Source of the DNA: Apricaphanius iberus
Taxonomy: Eukaryota; Chordata; Actinopteri; Cyprinodontiformes; Aphaniidae
Direction of reading: 5' to 3'
NCBI GenBank assembly: GCA_028564705.1
Contig: JAPXFQ010002390.1
Coordinates: 60,001-124,000, forward strand
Length of the DNA stretch: 64,000 bases
Under the pieces are notes generated by a model, which was not told where the DNA came from, ran no database searches, and saw only the letters and a program-made list of their open reading frames with translations. Positions 55,801 through 62,010 of the stretch are shown piece by piece. Position 1 is the stretch's first letter. The number at the start of each line of letters is the position of its first letter. Made by a program: the position numbers and the translations under genes.

Positions 55801-57056
55801 ATAGACAAGTTTCACGGGCATTTCTGGTTTACTTCCGCAATCACTCTATTTCTGCTAAGCATTTCCGGTTAAGTAAGATCAGCGTTCATTTATATTTGAT
55901 ATAGACGGCTTTGAAATGGGAACATTCTCATCTATTCCTCATAAAAGACGGTGCGTTTTCAATTCCTCACCCAGCTACCACATCAAACTGGGAGGATAAT
56001 TTATCGAGTCCATGGCGGTAGACCTTAAAAGCGCCGAAGCGTATCAGTGCGTACACAGCGACAAAGTCGGCTGTGTGCTGATACACAAACACAGCAATTT
56101 TTTGTACATGAAGGCGGACGTAAAACCAAGCCAGTGTCTTAATGATTCCTGCCATAACGCTTGGGTGGTGGTTACGGAGGGTGGAGACTGCGGGCTGCGG
56201 CTGTATAGCCGGACCCGGTCGGTCATGCAGCCACGCAGCTGCCGTCCTATGGAAGGTAAGTTCAATGTGTATTTGTTGTTGATATTGTTGCAATTGCTTT
56301 AATGTGTGTGATGTAGCGGCACAGTAACACTAGAATCATTTTGGCCGCGTAGAAAACAGTGTAAAACTTTTAGACAGCCGCAGCCTGCTGCATCTGTGTT
56401 GCTAAGCAACCGGGTAAAAATGACAAAACTTTGATTCAGTCGTTTCCACGAGTTGCTGCATCCACGTACGGCACAATATGTCCCAGAACCTTTTTTGGGT
56501 TTCACGGTATCCATTTTCAGTAATAGATTTTGGGACCAATTCTTAGGTGTGTTTTTTAATTCGCGTAGTTCTCAGTCTAAAATTCACAGTAACTGCGGTA
56601 ACAGGAAGTTCTTAGCAGAAACCAACAAAGATGGCGTCGCCCGTTCTTCTAACCGGGAAACTTGTCTATAGATAATAAATTGATAAGGAGATGGAGTGTA
56701 ACAATATATACATTTTTTTAAGTAAAGCAACCAAACATCTTAAAGATAAATACAGAAAATTGGATTTGACTTTCATTTTAATGTAACGATAAAGGAAACC
56801 CAGGCTTCTGATTGGTCTGACCCCTTTTTCCTGGTTGGTTCCGATGCTTCCGGTGGTGTTTTGACTGTTTTGGATCCCTGCAGGTCAGAATGAAGGAACG
56901 CTGTCGATGGTGGAGGGGGAACTCCTGTCTGTGGTGGAGGAGGATAAGGGGGATGGTTGGACCAGAGTTCGGAGGAACCTGGAGGAAGAGGGATACGTTC
57001 CTACATCCTATATCAAGGTCTTCCTGGACAGCAGTGCTAAAGGTACCAAGACCTGA
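30090..57056 (+). CDS. fnbp1: F-BAR/HR1/SH3 protein of the FNBP1 (TOCA) family, 15 spliced exons
   Basis: Family role: F-BAR adaptors bind and bend plasma membrane, bind Cdc42 through HR1, and recruit N-WASP and dynamin through SH3 during endocytosis. Exons are 30090-30119, 35095-35210, 35293-35343, 39211-39358, 41090-41152, 42616-42711, 42996-43124, 47448-47594, 50450-50626, 53058-53249, 54499-54608, 54762-54894, 55295-55440, 55526-55662 and 56884-57056. All junctions are GT-AG and in frame; the product is 615 residues, close to human FNBP1. The F-BAR domain spans about residues 1-270, a polyproline segment 328-340, HR1 390-470 ([10 protein letters not shown]) and SH3 547-610 ([22 protein letters not shown]). 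[20 protein letters not shown] before SH3 favours FNBP1 over FNBP1L or TRIP10. Which fish duplicate it is cannot be told. Confidence 0.93.
30216..30500 (+). repeat. GGA/GGATGGA purine tract at the start of fnbp1 intron 1
   Basis: About 285 bp composed of GGAGGA, GATGGAGGA and GGAAAGGATGGA units, almost entirely purine on the sense strand except for the T of GATGG. It starts about 100 bp after the exon 1 donor. GGA repeats can form G-quadruplex or triplex structures. Open frames across it are compositional artefacts. Confidence 0.9.
30605..30651. repeat. Perfect 21-bp-arm inverted repeat (hairpin)
   Basis: AGATCTCAGTCTACCTGTTA at 30606-30625 and its exact reverse complement at 30631-30650 are separated by GACAG. 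One further C-G pair lies outside. The 3' arm contains ACAGGTAG, like the minisatellite unit starting 56 bp later. Confidence 0.9.
30707..33038 (+). repeat. 32-bp minisatellite, about 73 copies, each with a CAGGTAGGT motif
   Basis: Unit: AACAGGTAGGTGGTG followed by a variable TTTCTATGACGG segment and TCCAG. Variants are TTTCCATTACGG, CTTCTATGACGG, CTTCCATTACGG, TTTCCACTACGG and TTTCTATGAGGG. The CAGGTAGGT part is nearly invariant. Variant order repeats in blocks (compare 31780-31990 with 32300-32520), so the array has grown by copying multi-unit blocks. It lies in the sense orientation of fnbp1 intron 1. Confidence 0.97.
33150..33500. repeat. Dispersed non-coding repeat (hAT-MITE-like)
   Basis: Contains AACTCCGTTTTCGGCCGTCC and CCAAAGCGTAGAAAAATATC; similar text (CCAAACTGTAGAAAATATCT, CGACGTGTGGAAAGGGC) occurs at 38572-38740. 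No clean ends were defined. Confidence 0.45.
33501..34054. other. fnbp1 intron 1 segment
   Basis: No gene or well-defined repeat recognised. A CAATCAG-rich stretch at 33750-33960 reads as degraded transposon sequence but could not be assigned. Confidence 0.4.
34055..34480 (+). pseudogene. LINE ORF1 esterase-like remnant
   Basis: A + strand frame reads VVHVGSTN, then [20 protein letters not shown] and [12 protein letters not shown]. This resembles the GDSL/SGNH esterase-like domain found in ORF1 of CR1/L2-type LINEs (HVGTND and SGPxPT blocks). It is frameshifted and lacks clear catalytic residues. Confidence 0.45.
34548..34700 (+). repeat. TATAGCGC-type repeat (family A)
   Basis: TTCAGTTTATTTCTATAGCG, then CATCCCAAGGCACTTTACAT and AAACATTCCAGTCAAACTTT, the same order as at 1630-1790. 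Confidence 0.7.
34750..34960 (-). mobile_element. LINE 3' UTR fragment, same family as 10817-11105
   Basis: On the + strand, GTTTATTTGACGGGGACATG, then GACTTTAGCTCTTGGAGCTA, parallels the 3' UTR at 10817. No coding sequence remains. Confidence 0.5.
35095..35210 (+). CDS. fnbp1: fnbp1 exon 2 (residues 11-48)
   Basis: Acceptor GTTCCAG|GAT. It encodes [20 protein letters not shown] and [13 protein letters not shown], the first F-BAR helix. The donor AG|GTATGT splits an Arg codon. Confidence 0.96.
35293..35343 (+). CDS. fnbp1: fnbp1 exon 3 (residues 49-65)
   Basis: A 51-bp exon ([16 protein letters not shown]), a basic membrane-binding segment in this family, between TCTACAG and GTCAGT. The intron before it is only 82 bp. 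Confidence 0.92.
35515..35650 (+). repeat. TATAGCGCTTT-type repeat fragment (family B)
   Basis: GGCTTATATAGCGCTTTCTA, then GACCACTCAAAGCCACATTC and CATCCATACACC. This is the start of the same broad repeat type that is complete at 58907-59246. Confidence 0.55.
35790..37370. other. fnbp1 intron 3 segment of unknown nature
   Basis: Open frames of 70-130 codons occur on both strands at 35840-36700, but none has a domain I recognise. Sequence texture suggests a decayed mobile element. The interval from 36710 to 37370 shows no feature. Confidence 0.35.
37375..37470 (-). repeat. TATAGCGC-type repeat (family A), reversed
   Basis: TGTAAAGTGCCTTGAGATGA followed by ATTGGTGCTATAGAAAATAA is the reverse complement of the family A core. 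Confidence 0.65.
38055..38505. repeat. Dispersed repeat, copy 1 (partner at 44375)
   Basis: Shares long blocks with 44375-44815: AGCAATAATGTAAGTTA, CATCTCTGCTTTTATTTTGG, CACCCTGGGCCCCTTTTAGC and CTCCTGGATACGCCCCTGCT. Non-coding; type unknown. Confidence 0.65.
38572..38740. repeat. Dispersed repeat related to 33150-33500
   Basis: CCAAACTGTAGAAAATATCT and GACGTGTGGAAAGGGCTC parallel text at 33450-33490. Confidence 0.4.
38872..39165. repeat. TATAGCGC-type repeat (family A) mosaic
   Basis: TTCACTTTTATTTCTATAGC, then TCAAGCGCTTTACAACAG, and TTCCTCTCCACTGTCGCTAC with GCTCAGTATGA, the reverse complement of the block at 1850. It ends just 45 bp before fnbp1 exon 4. A further piece lies at 39690-39800. 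Confidence 0.65.
39211..39358 (+). CDS. fnbp1: fnbp1 exon 4 (residues 66-115)
   Basis: Acceptor CCTTTAG|G. It encodes [20 protein letters not shown] and the helix ending ELKAERKT. Donor ACA|GTAAGT. Confidence 0.95.
39660..39800 (-). repeat. Family A downstream block
   Basis: GGAGGTTTCTTCCTGTTAAA then TTCCTCTCCACTGTCGCTAC is the reverse complement of the block at 2050-2130. Confidence 0.6.
39880..40950 (-). mobile_element. 5'-truncated Rex1-type LINE
   Basis: The minus-strand frame starts with [18 protein letters not shown] near 40930 and continues through [14 protein letters not shown] (the RT catalytic box) and [18 protein letters not shown]. It passes [18 protein letters not shown] and ends [10 protein letters not shown]. 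The 3' end is a (TCTGAT)n tail at 39879-39903. This set fits the Rex1/Babar family of fish LINEs. The C-terminal 260 codons are open, so it is one of the younger insertions here. It lies antisense in fnbp1 intron 4. Confidence 0.85.
41090..41152 (+). CDS. fnbp1: fnbp1 exon 5 (residues 116-136)
   Basis: [20 protein letters not shown] followed by Ser; acceptor TGTTTCAG, donor GTAAGT. In-phase 63-bp exon. Confidence 0.95.
41160..41814. other. fnbp1 intron 5, AT-rich part
   Basis: A + strand text TTTATTGTCCAACAAAGGGG then ACATGAAATTCATTCAT resembles a reversed LINE 3' end. Otherwise no feature recognised. Confidence 0.35.
41815..42260 (-). repeat. Dispersed repeat with tRNA-like B box
   Basis: GGGGAGAACATGCAAACTCC, ACACAGAAAGGCCC and GGAATCGAACCCAGGACC are hallmarks of a very widespread fish repeat. 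The last reads GGTTCGATTCC on the minus strand, a perfect B box. A poly-G run lies at 41969-41979. Confidence 0.55.
42616..42711 (+). CDS. fnbp1: fnbp1 exon 6 (residues 137-168)
   Basis: [20 protein letters not shown] then [12 protein letters not shown]. Acceptor TTTTTCAG. The donor AAG|GTGCTA is weak beyond GT, which may matter for the candidate microexon at 42900. Confidence 0.93.
42900..42914 (+). CDS. Candidate 15-bp microexon of fnbp1
   Basis: CGCTGCTCTCTGAAG lies between a good acceptor (ACTTCCTCCTCAG) and donor (GTAACT). It would add Arg-Cys-Ser-Leu-Lys in frame between exons 6 and 7, within the F-BAR region. I know of no such insert in mammalian FNBP1, so it may be a chance match. 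Confidence 0.2.
42996..43124 (+). CDS. fnbp1: fnbp1 exon 7 (residues 169-211)
   Basis: [20 protein letters not shown] then [20 protein letters not shown], an F-BAR helix. Acceptor GGCTTCAG, donor CAG|GTAAAC. Confidence 0.95.
43195..44370. other. fnbp1 intron 7, unassigned part
   Basis: No gene recognised. GC-rich patches (43520-43620, 43960-44040) suggest a decayed DNA element, but ends were not found. Confidence 0.35.
44375..44815. repeat. Dispersed repeat, copy 2 (partner at 38055)
   Basis: Same blocks in the same order as copy 1, with small insertions and deletions. Both copies lie in fnbp1 introns in the same orientation. Confidence 0.65.
45570..47436 (+). mobile_element. L2/Maui-like LINE pseudogene
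   Basis: Reading the + strand with frameshifts: [20 protein letters not shown] (about 45645), then [20 protein letters not shown] and [20 protein letters not shown] (RT), a [12 protein letters not shown] catalytic box near 46490, then [17 protein letters not shown]. An L2-like 3' end, GAAGCACCTTGAATTACTGC, closes it. This order and wording match fish L2-clade elements. Many stops; non-functional. It occupies fnbp1 intron 7 right up to exon 8. Confidence 0.8.
47448..47594 (+). CDS. fnbp1: fnbp1 exon 8 (residues 212-260)
   Basis: [20 protein letters not shown] and [20 protein letters not shown], the last F-BAR helices. Acceptor GCTTTCCAG lies about 12 bp after what looks like the 3' end of an L2 LINE. 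Confidence 0.95.
47628..48200 (+). mobile_element. Harbinger-type element with Myb/SANT-like protein remnant
   Basis: ATG at 47863 starts [14 protein letters not shown]. After a frame change, [20 protein letters not shown] and [13 protein letters not shown] (about 48040-48140) follow. These fit the Myb/SANT-like DNA-binding protein that accompanies PIF/Harbinger transposases. The left boundary text GGACCCTCATTTATCAAAAA resembles the ends of such elements. Interrupted, so inactive. Confidence 0.5.
48225..49855 (+). mobile_element. RTE-like LINE pseudogene
   Basis: It starts with [16 protein letters not shown] endonuclease text. The RT is at 48880-49140 ([33 protein letters not shown]). A long open C-terminal frame follows at 49173-49766 ([54 protein letters not shown]). 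The 3' tail is GATGGATGGATGGATT. Internal deletions and frameshifts abolish function. The clade call (RTE-like) is from memory of similar fish elements. Confidence 0.75.
49856..50449. other. fnbp1 intron 8 end
   Basis: Short family A fragment at 50135-50180 (TTCAATTCAATTCACTATTA, then ACAGCGCCAGTTCACAACC). Otherwise nothing recognised. Confidence 0.45.
50450..50626 (+). CDS. fnbp1: fnbp1 exon 9 (residues 261-319)
   Basis: [20 protein letters not shown] then [13 protein letters not shown], and [11 protein letters not shown] at the end. This is the FEPPGD/EDY linker of the family. Donor AAG|GTGAAG. Confidence 0.95.
50627..53057. other. fnbp1 intron 9
   Basis: No gene or well-defined mobile element recognised across 2.4 kb. 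It holds an (ATA)n microsatellite at 52783-52816. A segment at 52085-52140 shares text with 13312-13350 (CTGCCGGGCTCC). Open frames of 60-116 codons have no recognisable domains. Confidence 0.45.
53058..53249 (+). CDS. fnbp1: fnbp1 exon 10 (residues 320-383)
   Basis: [20 protein letters not shown] (polyproline, potential SH3 or profilin ligand) to [11 protein letters not shown]. This region is alternatively spliced in mammalian FNBP1. Donor GGG|GTAATC. Confidence 0.9.
53680..54280 (+). pseudogene. Ty3/gypsy LTR-retrotransposon pol remnant
   Basis: The frame at 53683 contains [20 protein letters not shown] followed by ST, the N-terminal RT segment of Ty3/gypsy elements. It jumps to [17 protein letters not shown] text that belongs well after the catalytic core, so the middle of the RT is deleted. 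No protease, RNase H, integrase or LTR was identified. It lies in fnbp1 intron 10. Confidence 0.55.
54499..54608 (+). CDS. fnbp1: fnbp1 exon 11 (residues 384-419)
   Basis: [20 protein letters not shown] then [16 protein letters not shown], the start of the HR1 coiled coil. Acceptor CTGTTGCAG; the donor AG|GTAACA splits an Arg codon. Confidence 0.95.
54762..54894 (+). CDS. fnbp1: fnbp1 exon 12 (residues 420-464)
   Basis: [20 protein letters not shown] then [20 protein letters not shown], the second HR1 helix. NPQMGD/SPQMGD is diagnostic of the family. Donor CAG|GTGGGT. Confidence 0.96.
55295..55440 (+). CDS. fnbp1: fnbp1 exon 13 (residues 465-512)
   Basis: [20 protein letters not shown] then a Ser/Asn-rich linker to SPASRE. 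Acceptor TATGTGTAG; donor AG|GTGATC. Linker composition differs from mammals, as expected for this variable part. Confidence 0.88.
55526..55662 (+). CDS. fnbp1: fnbp1 exon 14 (residues 513-558)
   Basis: [20 protein letters not shown] then [20 protein letters not shown] and LYPFQ, the acidic segment and first SH3 strand. Acceptor CCTTTCAG; donor AAG|GTACTG. Confidence 0.95.
56012..56255 (+). pseudogene. Frameshifted SWIM zinc-finger fragment
   Basis: The open frame from 56012 has [20 protein letters not shown] then [15 protein letters not shown]. One base later, the next frame carries [20 protein letters not shown] (56196-56255), a SWIM motif CxCx7CxH, ending at a GTAAGT donor. Such SWIM domains occur in fish transposon-derived genes. 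The one-base frame change could be decay or an assembly error. It lies in fnbp1 intron 14. Confidence 0.55.
56884..57056 (+). CDS. fnbp1: fnbp1 exon 15 (residues 559-615, stop)
   Basis: [20 protein letters not shown] then [20 protein letters not shown] and TSYIKVFLD complete the SH3 domain. It ends SSAKGTKT then TGA. A GGTACC just before the end could act as a cryptic donor, so an alternative C terminus is possible. Confidence 0.95.
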
Positions 57057-57721
57057 CGTCTGAACTCTGAGGGAGCTGAAATCTGTGAATCTCAGATGGT
57101 TCCACGGCTCAGTGAGGTCCTTCTCCTTTAGGGTCTGTCACAGAGAGAGACGGGTTCTTTAAAGGGCCAAGAGGACAGAAAGAGCATAAGAATATTAAAT
57201 ATTTAATTTCGGAGGGAGATCTAATTGGTTCTAGGCATGGCCCGCTTACAGTTCTCAAGGTAAATACGGATAAAATGTGTAAACAGTTACATTCATATTG
57301 CAACCGAGCGTTCAGTTGTTTTAATAAAAGACAAAATAAAGCTGTGGAGTTTGGAGACATTGATCCTATCAGTGAAGATCTTCTAGATGACAGAAAACAT
57401 TTCTGTCTTGCTCCAACATCTTTTTCCCTCTCTGTCTCTCTGTCTGGCAGGTTTTATGCAGACCAGTCGTCTTGTGTAGCTCATCAGACATCTTAAAACC
57501 AGAAGTGATGAAAAGAGGTCTGGACGCACCTTCCTGTTGGACAGAATAACTCTGCAGATGACTGATTTGTGATGAAAAGAGATGAATCCACTTTCGGGAG
57601 TTATTTCCACTGATCTCTGATTAACTTCATGGCTGAAATGTGGATAATGTAGATCCTGGTTTCTGGTTGTAGCAGCTGGAGCCAACATCTTCAGTGAAGA
57701 ATTGGAAACATACGAGTAAAA

Positions 57722-57850
57722 ATGAAGCTAAACTTTTCGGGCTGTGATGTCACTATTATGATGTCACTGCTATGCTTCGTCATCACCGTGGGGGTGAGCA
57801 CAACCCTCGCTTTGTTCTGTGAATACGAGCCCTACCGACACAGGTGCTGA
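57722..57850 (+). CDS. Small hydrophobic ORF in the fnbp1 3' UTR (42 aa)
   Basis: Starts MKLNFSGCDVTIMMSLLCFV and contains one strongly hydrophobic segment (about residues 10-32), then EYEPYRHRC and TGA. No family was recognised. Its location in the presumed 3' UTR makes translation unlikely without further evidence. Confidence 0.12.
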   Translation: MKLNFSGCDVTIMMSLLCFVITVGVSTTLALFCEYEPYRHRC

Positions 57851-58063
57851 CCCATTCCTGCAGATATTAACCACGCCCATGAGGGGGAAGCCCATTTGAG
57901 CTCCGCCCCCTTAGTCATTCATTGATTACTGAATATATTAACTGTGAAATGTGAATGTTTCAATTTCATAACTAGCCCACTGGAAAGTTATTTATTAGCT
58001 GATAGTTTTTTTATTAGACCAATGAGCACGCCATTTTTAACTTCCTGGATGTACAACTTTCAA

Positions 58064-58069
58064 AATAAA
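58064..58069 (+). terminator. fnbp1: fnbp1 poly(A) signal
   Basis: AATAAA about 1 kb after the stop codon, in TCAAAATAAAGTCC. It is the first full hexamer with a plausible downstream T-rich stretch (CCTGTTTTTATTAG, 30 bp on). Confidence 0.5.
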
Positions 58070-58906
58070 GTCCTCTCTTAATTGCCCTCTTGGTTCGCCT
58101 GTTTTTATTAGACAAATTCATTTGTATAGAACATTTTTAACAACAAGGCATATGAAGGTGCTTTAGGCGATTCTGGTTTAAAATAAAAGTACTAACAAAC
58201 CAACAAGAAGAGCATAAAACACATCTTAGAGACAGATAAAAGATAACACATCAGCTTCTTTTTCAAGACAATGTCGGCATAAGGAAGCCTTTTGGTCATT
58301 GTGTCCACACTGAACGCGATAGGAGCGACTTGAAAGCGTGACACACGCCTAGCTGTTCGCGTGCACATTCGCACCTTGAAGCGTGTACAAAGTGAACTGG
58401 TCACGCTTTAAATATGGTATTTTCACGCGCGAACTGGCCTTCAGCGGAGCTGGGGCCAGAGTGCATCTGCGGTGGATTATGGACAGAGCTGACGGAGGAC
58501 AGAGTGGATTACGTGTTCTGGCCTCCGGTAGAGCTGGGATCGCTGCACTGGGGGTTTGGTGAGCTACGGATACAGTCTAGCTACGGCGGAGGGATCCATA
58601 AACACCAGCGAGCCTCTCATAAACACCGGCTCCTCGCCGCCTGGAGAACGTGACCTGCTCGCCCAGTTTGTGCCGTGAAGGTCCAAGCTTCGCCTGCCGA
58701 AACACCAACTACATTTCTGAGCAGCTGTCCATCTGTCTGCGGCTCGTAAAAGTTTATGATATTTAAGCAGCGTGGGACGTGGTGCAGGATCGGCAACCAG
58801 GAAACCAGGATGTTTCAAGGCTCACTTCTAGGCCGAGAGGTGCTTTTACAGCAACAACGGCTCTTTTAAGAGCCACCCACAAACCTCTTAAGGGCATTCC
58901 TGTCTA

Positions 58907-59246
58907 ATGGTAAATGGTAAATGGCCTGCATTTGTATAGCGCTTTACTCAGTCCCTACAGACCCCAAAGCGCTTTACACTACATTCAGTCATCCACCCAT
59001 TCACGCACACATTCACACACTGATGATGGCAAGCTACGTTGTAGCCACAGCTGCCCTGGGGCACACTGACAGAGGCGAGGCTGCCGGACAATGGCGCCAC
59101 CGGGCCCTCTGACCACCACCAGTAGGCAACGGGGGAAGTGTCTTGCCCAAGGACACAACGACTGAGACCGTCAGAGCCGGGGCTTGAACTGGCAACCTTC
59201 CGATTACAAGGCAAACACCCAACTCCTGAGCCACAGTCGCCACAGT
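58907..59246 (+). repeat. Complete TATAGCGCTTT-type repeat (family B)
   Basis: ATGGTAAATGGCCTGCATTT, TGTATAGCGCTTTACTCAGT, CCCAAAGCGCTTTACACTAC, GTGTCTTGCCCAAGGACACA and CTCCTGAGCCACAGTCGCCA occur in that order. This is one of the most widespread short repeats of fish genomes. It carries no coding capacity. Confidence 0.8.
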
Positions 59247-59806
59247 CTAAATTCCTGGACCAGTCCCAGCCTGGTCAGCGGCGAGCATGAACTGATGAAG
59301 CCTCTTAGATAAGAGGTGAAACGTCTTCCAAGACAATTTACCAAGTCCAGTTGCGTTCGATTGAAGTTTCCTTGAGATAAACATGACCTGGTTGAATGAG
59401 AATATTCACAGGCTCCTGTCTAAAGAGTTTATTTTTTTATTTCTGTCTCTGTATAGCAAACTGCTTGTGTCATGTAGTTCGGGGTGATTAGCCACGATGT
59501 TTGTCAGTATTTCCTCCATGTCCTGCTGAGGCTGTGACTCCATGACAGTCACAGAATCACTGAAACTCTGTCCCCTGATTGGTTGTCGCGGCACGATTTG
59601 ACGCTGGAGTTCAGATTTTTCCAACTCGAGCGATAGACGCCATGAGCGCGAATGCACAAAACGCACCACATAAAATGCAGCGCGAATTTTCCATCGCATC
59701 TGTAGCGCGAATTGTTCGCGCAAATCAGGCAGAAAAGCGTTTTGCTTCTGAAGTGTCGCGGGACACCAAGTCGCGCTTCATCGTGCTCCTCCATTGATTT
59801 TACACT
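59247..59806. other. Transposon arm sequence
   Basis: 59283-59380 contains GATGAAGCCTCTTAGATAAG and GTGAAACGTCTTCCAAGACA, a common fish repeat. 59570-59800 is CG-rich, with repeated GCGCGAAT motifs, and belongs to the surrounding DNA element. Confidence 0.4.
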
Positions 59807-59960
59807 ATGGTGCATTCACACCGCAGGCTTTGTCAGTGTCAGGCAAAACTCACAAAGCATTTAGTTTGACGCTTCTATGTTGAAGCTTGTAAAGTCTGCC
59901 ACTTCTGAGCAAAAAAGAGCGCATGGGCGGGGCTTCTTCTGTTGCTGTAAGTTCTGAACT

Positions 59961-60269
59961 ATGGCAGATAGTATTGAGAGAGTGGCTTGGCTTTATTTGC
60001 TAGATAAAGCTAGACAACGTCGACTTCGGCAACAAAAGCGCCGTTTGTTGATACACTCTATTCTACGGATGCGTTCTGAGTTTGGGGAGTTTAACCATTT
60101 GCTCCAGGAGCTACGTATGGATGAGGTTCGCTTTTAGCGCTACTTCCTTCTGTCCCGCGCCAAATTTTAGGACCTCCTGGGCCGCATCAGAGCTCGAATC
60201 GCCTACCAGGACACCAACTACAGGTTCTCTGTTCCTCCAGAAGAGCGCCTGTCCATCATTCTTCGGTAA
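59961..60269 (+). pseudogene. Harbinger transposase N-terminal remnant
   Basis: The frame from ATG 59961 encodes MADSIERVAWLYLLDKARQR and NHLLQELRMDEVRF. It is broken by TAG at 60135 and again at 60168, yet continues in the same frame with DLLGRIRARIAYQDTNYRFS and PPEERLSIILR. This is the start of a HARBI1-like nuclease, before its catalytic DDE residues. It ends at a CGGTAAGT donor-like site. Confidence 0.65.
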
Positions 60270-60413
60270 GTGTTAATTATAATGTTTTAAATATGCGTTA
60301 TATAGACTTAAAATGCAGGTTTGTCCTAGTCCCGCTACATTCAGAATACGTGTAGTGACATCGCTACAATTATAAGCTCTGATTGGTTAACGCGCCGCTT
60401 CAGGGCCGTCAGC

Positions 60414-61405
60414 CAGTGTTGCCAACTTAGCGACTTTGTCGCTAGATTTAGCGACTTTTCAGACCCCTATAGCGACTTTTTTTTAAAAAGCGACTAGCGA
60501 CAAATCTAGCGACTTTTTCTGGTGTTATTGGAGACTTATCTGGTGTTTTGGAGACTCTGGCTTGAAGCACGTATTGTTCTGCAGTTACTGTCCTCAACGT
60601 GAGCCCCTCCCCCGTCCCAAAGCACTTACAGGCGGCCAGTCTCACAGTAGCCTTAAGCAGCAGTCCCATATACAGTCTATGGGCGGAGCAGAGAGAGAGA
60701 GAGAGGAGACCCTCACCACTCGGCGTCCGGACTGCAAATGAAATGCGCTTGTGCAAAAGAAAGCCGCCGCTGGCTTGCAGAGCGGGATTTAAATGTAAAC
60801 GTTTCTTCGCTGTGACGCTGTCACACAAATAAATCACTGCATTTGACTCACACAACCTCAGCAGCTCAGTCACTTATTCACCTCGTCCACTGTGTGTGTA
60901 GCCTACCTCTCTGTGACATAAGATCTTGCTAGCTAGCTCAGCAAAAAAAAAAAAAACTTTAAAAAAAAAAAACCTAAGTAACTCTGCCAGAGTGTGTCTT
61001 TTGGGTCACTTTGCCGGTCCCAAGCCCGGATAAAGGAGGAGGGTTGGTTGTAGAGCTAGCAATTTCACCCTACAGAACAATCTTTTGATTAAATTTGCTG
61101 ATATAACATTTAACAATACAGGACAAAACTGATGTGTGTAATGTGGATCTAGACAAAGCATTAAAATCATTAAATGTTGTTAATGTTGAAATTCTTTTTG
61201 TACATTTGTAGTTCTAAACATATTTAGGGTGTTTTTTACTCACTTTTGTCTCTCCCACGACGTTATTCCTCTCTCCTACAGCGTCCGTTACAGTTATTTG
61301 CAAATTGCCAATTATGCAAATTAGGCGATGACGTCATTTAGCGACTTCTAGCGACTTTTGGGACAGCCAATAGCTACTTTCCTTACTGAGGAGTTGGCAA
61401 CACTG
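60414..61405. mobile_element. Non-autonomous hAT element with perfect 8-bp duplication
   Basis: 992 bp, starting CAGTGTTGCCAACTTAGCGA and ending GAGTTGGCAACACTG (inverted match over the first 14 bases). It is flanked by CCGTCAGC at 60406-60413 and 61406-61413. The interior has repeated TAGCGACTTTT motifs, two A-runs near 60945 and 60963, and no transposase frame. Confidence 0.88.
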
Positions 61406-61656
61406 CCGTCAGCACTGTCTAAAGTTCAACTAGCTGAACTTCTGCCCTGCTGGCTTTATGGGCTTTGAAGATTGAAAAGTTGACGGAGCCAAAGCTCACA
61501 AAGGGCCGCAGAGACCGTGACGCTCCTCCAACGGCCTCCACCGTAGACTTCACATGTAATCTTGACGTCGGTGACGCTGAAAATGCCTGCGGTGTGAATG
61601 AACCATGAAGCTGTAGTCGCTCCTATCGTGTTTGGTTTGGACACACCGCTACGGTG

Positions 61657-61776
61657 TAAGATGGTGAACTATGCCTGGGCAGGGCGAAGCCAGAGGAAAC
61701 TCTTGTGGAGGCCCGTAGCGGTCCTGACGTGCAAATTGGTCGTCCGACCTGGGTATAGGGGCGAAGACTAATCGAG

Positions 61777-61807
<31 letters not shown>

Positions 61808-62010
61808 GCTCAAGACAGCTGGCGCTCAGCCTCGCAGTTTTATCTGGTAAAGCGAATGATTAGAGGTCTTGGGGCCGAAACGATCTCAACCTATTCTCAA
61901 ACTTTAAATGGGTAAGAAGCCCGGCTCACTGGCTTGGAGCCGGGCGTGGAATGCGAGCTTCCCAGTGGGCCACTTTTGGTAAGCAGAACTGGCGCTGCGG
62001 GATGAACCGG
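61657..62010 (+). rRNA. 28S rRNA gene fragment (pseudogene)
   Basis: AAGATGGTGAACTATGCCTG through ACGTGCAAATTGGTCGTCCG, ATCTAGTAGCTGGTTCCCTC, GGCCGAAACGATCTCAACCT and GGCGCTGCGGGATGAACCG is internal 28S sequence on the + strand. It has several substitutions relative to the conserved vertebrate sequence and a shortened expansion segment. About 350 bp only, with no 5.8S, ITS or remaining 28S beside it, so it is a dispersed fragment. It begins 12 bp after the right end of the outer DNA element. Confidence 0.92.

Larger units (their letters stand above)
57057..58090 (+). other. fnbp1: Probable fnbp1 3' UTR
   Basis: Extends from the TGA to about 20 bases after the first good poly(A) signal. No repeat element is obvious in it, unlike flanking DNA, which supports its being transcribed UTR. 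The end is inferred. Confidence 0.5.
59807..61606 (+). mobile_element. PIF/Harbinger-like element with hAT insertion
   Basis: Ends: ATGGTGCATTCACACCGCAG (59807-59826) and its inverted match at 61587-61606 with one mismatch. Inside are a transposase remnant (59961-60269), a nested hAT copy (60414-61405) and the arm sequences shared with the med27 intron 2 element. Most of the transposase gene is missing. Confidence 0.7.
58300..61645. mobile_element. Outer inverted-repeat DNA element (Harbinger-like nest)
   Basis: GTGTCCACACTGAACGCGAT then AGGAGCGACT at 58301-58330 is matched in inverted form at 61615-61644 in 26 of 30 positions. The span holds a family B repeat, a second inverted-repeat element and a hAT copy, so most of its length is later insertion. 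No target duplication could be defined. Confidence 0.55.

Noticed and set aside
56967..57060. Assigning the F-BAR gene to TRIP10 or FNBP1L
   Set aside because: [12 protein letters not shown] before the SH3 domain, the [14 protein letters not shown] spacing and the polyproline exon fit FNBP1 better; a phylogenetic tree would be decisive.
61657..62010. Functional rDNA unit
   Set aside because: Only about 350 bp of 28S with substitutions, flanked by transposon and unrelated DNA.
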